From positions 682,001 through 746,000 of the forward strand of contig NZ_PXYI01000003.1 in the NCBI RefSeq assembly GCF_003012735.1: a DNA stretch of 64,000 nt, read 5' to 3'. This DNA is from Allosphingosinicella deserti. GTDB taxonomy: Bacteria > Pseudomonadota > Alphaproteobacteria > Sphingomonadales > Sphingomonadaceae. Shown here piece after piece: positions 60,788 to 64,000 of this stretch. A program made the translations under genes and the position numbers. The notes beneath the pieces were generated by a model, which saw nothing but the letters and a program-made list of their open reading frames with translations, was not told where the DNA came from and ran no database searches. Position 1 is the first letter of the stretch, and every line of letters begins with the position of its first letter.

Positions 60788-61219
60788 TCAGGCGTCGGCC
60801 GAGCCTGCGACTTGCTGGCGCAGGCGCTCTTCCTGCTCGCGAAGCTCGGGGGTGAATTCGGCGCCGAAATCCTCGGCCTCGAAGATCGGCCGGATTTCGA
60901 GGTCCGACGGGCCGGGCATCGGGTTCGGGCATTTCTTCGCCCATTCGATCGCCTCTTCCATCGAGGCGACGTTCCAGATCCAGAATCCGGCGACCAGTTC
61001 CTTGGTCTCGGCGAACGGACCATCGGTGACCGTTCGCGACGCGCCGTCGAAGTGGATCCGAGCGCCTCGGGAAGAGGGGTGGAGGCCTTCGCCGGCGAGC
61101 ATGATCCCGGCTTTCACCAGCTCCTCATTGTAGTTCATCATCGCCGCCAGCATTTCCTCCTTCGGCATCTCGCCGGCTTCGCTGTTCCGGGTCGCCTTCA
61201 CAAACACTATCACACGCAT
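60788..61219 (-). CDS. YCII/DGPF domain protein
   Basis: 143 residues. YCII fold with the diagnostic motif VTDGPFAETKELVAGFWIW. The N-terminus is MRVIVFVKATRNSEAGEMP. DGPF proteins are the constant partners and probable targets of ECF42-type sigma factors. Biochemical function unknown. The ATG at 61219 has GGAG 7 nt upstream. First gene of the sigma operon. Confidence 0.93.
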   Translation of the reverse strand: MRVIVFVKATRNSEAGEMPKEEMLAAMMNYNEELVKAGIMLAGEGLHPSSRGARIHFDGASRTVTDGPFAETKELVAGFWIWNVASMEEAIEWAKKCPNPMPGPSDLEIRPIFEAEDFGAEFTPELREQEERLRQQVAGSADA

Positions 61220-61433
61220 CTTCCGTCTCCTCATGTTGGCGCCTCAAGGACGTCGCCGTGGGCGCCCAGCCGACATCGAAGCTGAAATAAATTGTGCCTG
61301 CCGTCGAGCGGCCCTGTCCAGCCGGCGCGTGACTCGGGACGGACGGCCGCGAGCACCTCGTGAACCTACGGCTTGGCGGGACCGATCCGCCCGCTTAGGC
61401 TCGGCGCCAACGATCCAGAACAAGGGGTTTTTA

Positions 61434-63290
61434 ATGCTTCGCTCGATCCTGCTCGCGTCCACGTTCCTGATTGCCGCCTGCGCGGCGACTCCCCCTGCCG
61501 AGACGATCGAGACGCCGCCGCCTGGGACCGACCCGGCAGCCGCCGAAGCCGCGCCCGCGGCGCAGCCGAGCGCCGAGCTTGCCGCCTTGTTCGAGGCTTA
61601 TGACAAGGCCGAGCTTGCGATGTCGCCGCTCGGCAAGGCCTATCGCGGCATCCGCGATGCCGATTACGGCAAGTGGGACGATGTCGGCGACGCTGCGGAC
61701 GAAGCCGATCGTGCGCTCGACCTGCGCACACTGGCCGAGCTGCGCAGCCGGTTCGATCGCGCTGCGCTCTCGCCCGGGGACCAGTTGAGCTACGACATCT
61801 TCGTCAACCGCGTCGAACGCGGCGAAACGCTTTATCCCTATCGCAAGCACGCTTATGTGTTCGATCAGATGAACGGCGCCCAGAGCGAAGGGCCCGCTTT
61901 TCTGATCAACATCCACCGCGTCGACAGCCTCGCCGATGCCGAGGCCTATCTCGCGCGCCTGCAGACCCTCGACACCTATCTCGACCAGTCGATCGCGGAA
62001 GCGAAGGCGCGGCAGGCGCTTGGCGTGCTGCCGCCCAAATGGGTGTTCCCTTATGTCATCGACGATGCCCGCAACATCATCTCCGGCGCGCCCTATGCGC
62101 CGGGCGCGGACAGCGCCCTCTTTGCGGACTTCAAGGCCAAGGTGAACAAGCTCGACATATCGGCGGCCGAGAAGACCCGGTTGATAGAGGCGGGGCGCAA
62201 GGCGCTCGTCGAGAAGGTGAAGCCTGCCTATCAGCGGGTGATCGCGCTGATGCAGGCGCAGCAGAAGGCGGCCGGCACCGACGACGGCATCTGGCGGTTC
62301 CCGAACGGGGCTGCGCAATATGAAGCCCTGCTGCGTTTCTACACGACGACCGGAATGGGTCCGGAGCAGATCCATACGCTCGGCCTTCAGCAGGTCGAGC
62401 GCATCCACGGCGAGATGCGCGGAATCATGACGCGGGTCGGCTTCGCCGGCACCTTGCAGCAATTCTTCGAAAAGATGCGCACCGACAAGCAGTTCCTGCT
62501 GTCCAACGACGAAGCCGGGCGGCAGGCCTATCTGGCGGAGACCCAGAAGGCCAATGCCGAGATGGAGAAGCTGCTTCCGGACTATTTCGGGACCACGCCG
62601 AAATCGCCTCTGGTTGTGAAGCCGGTCGAGCCCTTCCGCGAGAAATCGGCGGGCAAGGCCTTCTATCAGAGCCCGGCACCGGACGGTTCGCGGCCCGGTA
62701 CCTATTACGTCAATCTCTACGATATGAACGACATGCCCGCGACCGAGATCGAGGCCCTGTTCTACCATGAGGGGATCCCCGGTCACCATCTCCAGCGGGC
62801 GGTGCAGACCGAGCTCGGCGGCAAGGTCCCGCCGTTCCGGCAGTTCGGCGGCTTCACCGCGTATAGCGAGGGCTGGGGTCTCTATTCGGAGCGGCTGGCC
62901 AAGGATATGGGCCAATACAAGGATCCGTATCGCGATTTCGGCCGGCTGCAGCTCGAGCTCCACCGCGCGATCCGGCTCGTCGTCGATTCCGGCATTCACC
63001 ACAAGAGATGGACCCGCGAACAGGCGATCAAATATGTCGAGGACAATAGCGCCGACGCCAAAGGCGGGATCGTCAAGGCGATCGAACGCTACGTCGTCTA
63101 TCCGGGGCAGGCGACCGCCTACATGGTCGGCAAGCTCAAGATCGAGGAATTGCGCGAGCGCGCCCGCGTTGCGCTCGGCGACCGGTTCGACATCAAGGGC
63201 TTCCACGACGCGGTGCTGCTGTCGGGACCGGTGCCGCTCGACATCCTGGAGCGCAATGTCGACCAGTGGATCGCCCAGCAGAAGGGCTGA
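61434..63290 (+). CDS. DUF885 family lipoprotein, probable metallopeptidase
   Basis: 618 residues. Lipobox LIAAC at 15-19 indicates a lipoprotein. A low-complexity Pro/Ala linker (about 20-50) separates it from the DUF885 domain, which carries FYHEGIPGHHLQ with His445 as a zincin-like metal site, GGFTAYSEGWGLYSERLAKDMG, and YVVYPGQATAYMVGKLKI near the end. The family is thought to be peptidase-like (carboxypeptidase-type) in the envelope, but the activity is mostly inferred. The start has AAGGGG about 6 nt upstream. Confidence 0.9.
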   Translation: MLRSILLASTFLIAACAATPPAETIETPPPGTDPAAAEAAPAAQPSAELAALFEAYDKAELAMSPLGKAYRGIRDADYGKWDDVGDAADEADRALDLRTLAELRSRFDRAALSPGDQLSYDIFVNRVERGETLYPYRKHAYVFDQMNGAQSEGPAFLINIHRVDSLADAEAYLARLQTLDTYLDQSIAEAKARQALGVLPPKWVFPYVIDDARNIISGAPYAPGADSALFADFKAKVNKLDISAAEKTRLIEAGRKALVEKVKPAYQRVIALMQAQQKAAGTDDGIWRFPNGAAQYEALLRFYTTTGMGPEQIHTLGLQQVERIHGEMRGIMTRVGFAGTLQQFFEKMRTDKQFLLSNDEAGRQAYLAETQKANAEMEKLLPDYFGTTPKSPLVVKPVEPFREKSAGKAFYQSPAPDGSRPGTYYVNLYDMNDMPATEIEALFYHEGIPGHHLQRAVQTELGGKVPPFRQFGGFTAYSEGWGLYSERLAKDMGQYKDPYRDFGRLQLELHRAIRLVVDSGIHHKRWTREQAIKYVEDNSADAKGGIVKAIERYVVYPGQATAYMVGKLKIEELRERARVALGDRFDIKGFHDAVLLSGPVPLDILERNVDQWIAQQKG

Positions 63291-63299
63291 GCCTCAAGG

Positions 63300-64000
63300 T
63301 CAGTCGGTCAGCAGTCGGACCCAGCCGCCGCGATCTTCCCGGATCAGCGGCGGCAGCCCCGCCTTGCGTCCGATCTCGTCGATGTAATCGGCGATATCGA
63401 TCGTGCGGGCGCCCGCCGGGACGGGCCGCCCCGGCGGCTCGCTCCAGATCGGAATGAAGCCGGTTTCGAGCCGGCCGTCCGAATGCCAGCGCACACGGCC
63501 GATCATCCCGTTCACCGCCTCCGGGTGGAACGGCGCCAGCGTGTAGGCGGGATCCGGCTCGAAGCCGAACAGGCGCTTGCGCCGTTCGGCCCATTCGGCG
63601 CGGGCGGGGTGGTCCTGGGCGGGGCTGAGCGCGTGGGTAACCACCACGCCATTGCCGAGGCCGTGGAAGATCGGCCTGCCGCGATGGAATTCGATGCCGC
63701 GTGCGATATGCGCATGGTGGCCGACCACGATGTCGGCGCCGGCGTCGATTGCGGCGGTAGCGAGCGGACGCTCGTAAGGGGCGAGCGCGGCAGGCCTGTG
63801 CGTGATGCCCTTGTGCAGGGCGACGATGACGAGATCGGCGTCGGCTCGGGCCCGGGCGATGGCATCCGACATTGCGGCCACCGATTCCGGGTCGGCCTCG
63901 ACGAGATCGGCCTGCGGGCGGCTCGGGCCGCCGTCGGCGGCGCGCACCGTCACGTAGGCGCTGCCGGCCTTGCCCGTCCCGGCCCAGCTGATTTCGGGCC
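63300..64000 (-). CDS. CapA family protein (N-terminus beyond the window)
   Basis: Partial. The frame is open to the right edge. The visible C-terminal ~230 residues show the metallophosphoesterase-like CapA/PgsA core: ADLVIVALHKGITHRPAALAPYERPLATAAIDAGADIVVGHHAHIARGIEFHRGRPIFHGLGNGV. Note HKG where WG or HWG is usual. Members are linked to poly-gamma-glutamate capsule export or general cell-surface functions. No capB/capC partner is visible. It converges on the DUF885 gene with a 9-bp gap. Confidence 0.88.
   Translation of the reverse strand, partial: PEISWAGTGKAGSAYVTVRAADGGPSRPQADLVEADPESVAAMSDAIARARADADLVIVALHKGITHRPAALAPYERPLATAAIDAGADIVVGHHAHIARGIEFHRGRPIFHGLGNGVVVTHALSPAQDHPARAEWAERRKRLFGFEPDPAYTLAPFHPEAVNGMIGRVRWHSDGRLETGFIPIWSEPPGRPVPAGARTIDIADYIDEIGRKAGLPPLIREDRGGWVRLLTD

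Overview
The window is high-GC, gene-dense chromosomal DNA. It most likely comes from an alphaproteobacterium of the sphingomonad type. This is inferred from ALA synthase (hemA, the C4 route to heme), the acyltransferase/LytTR divergent pair, the retropepsin-like membrane protease, the ECF sigma/DGPF pair, and an extragenic hairpin element of a kind I associate with sphingomonads. No rRNA, tRNA, CRISPR array, insertion sequence or prophage was seen. Both edge genes are cut: a DUF2975-type membrane protein at the left and a CapA-family protein at the right.

Layout. 1-1860: DUF2975-type gene divergent from a PadR regulator plus HAAS-type membrane protein. 1865-4675: secreted GH43 glycosidase and M28 peptidase. 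4912-10130: hybrid histidine kinase (PAS-PAS-GAF-GAF-HisKA-HATPase-REC), acyltransferase 3 and a membrane LytTR regulator. 10263-12363: ArsR/SRPBCC operon with a palindrome over its start codon, then an AraC regulator. 12353-20062: a giant autotransporter (about 2570 residues) whose passenger is built from tandem 259-260-residue modules. 20572-24625: small membrane proteins, a DUF6683-like secreted protein, a YdeI-family protein, and a LysE exporter divergent from an AraC regulator across a strong palindrome. 24648-29879: a secreted HExxH protein, an M23 peptidase, an alpha/beta hydrolase with an Asp nucleophile, and a universal stress protein. 30036-31250: hemA.

31257-38794 is the most unusual locus. 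Five co-directional genes encode, in transcription order, a signal-less SLT-lysozyme/SH3/NlpC-like enzyme, an unrecognised 371-residue protein, a membrane protein with duplicated NFD-containing halves, a DyP-type heme peroxidase, and a cytochrome P450 whose I-helix lacks the usual oxygen-activating acid/alcohol pair. The last three genes overlap and are probably translationally coupled. I read them as a peroxide- or hydroperoxide-driven oxidation module, possibly for lipids or oxylipins, that I cannot match to a described pathway. hemA lies convergent next to it.

39205-47174 is the classic alpha-2-macroglobulin/penicillin-binding protein 1C pair, divergent from the hydrolase operon. 47232-49911: a small ETFPASDP protein and ahpC-ahpF with an intercistronic hairpin and a good terminator. 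50189-63290 is mostly housekeeping or accessory metabolism: two GFA proteins, an epimerase, an alpha/beta hydrolase, a saccharopine-dehydrogenase-like protein, a frameshifted PEP mutase/isocitrate lyase-family gene, an XRE regulator, an amidohydrolase, an aspartic protease, a PhzF protein, an ECF sigma factor with its DGPF partner, and a DUF885 lipoprotein.

Functional calls rest on motifs read by eye and on recalled family knowledge. No database search was run.
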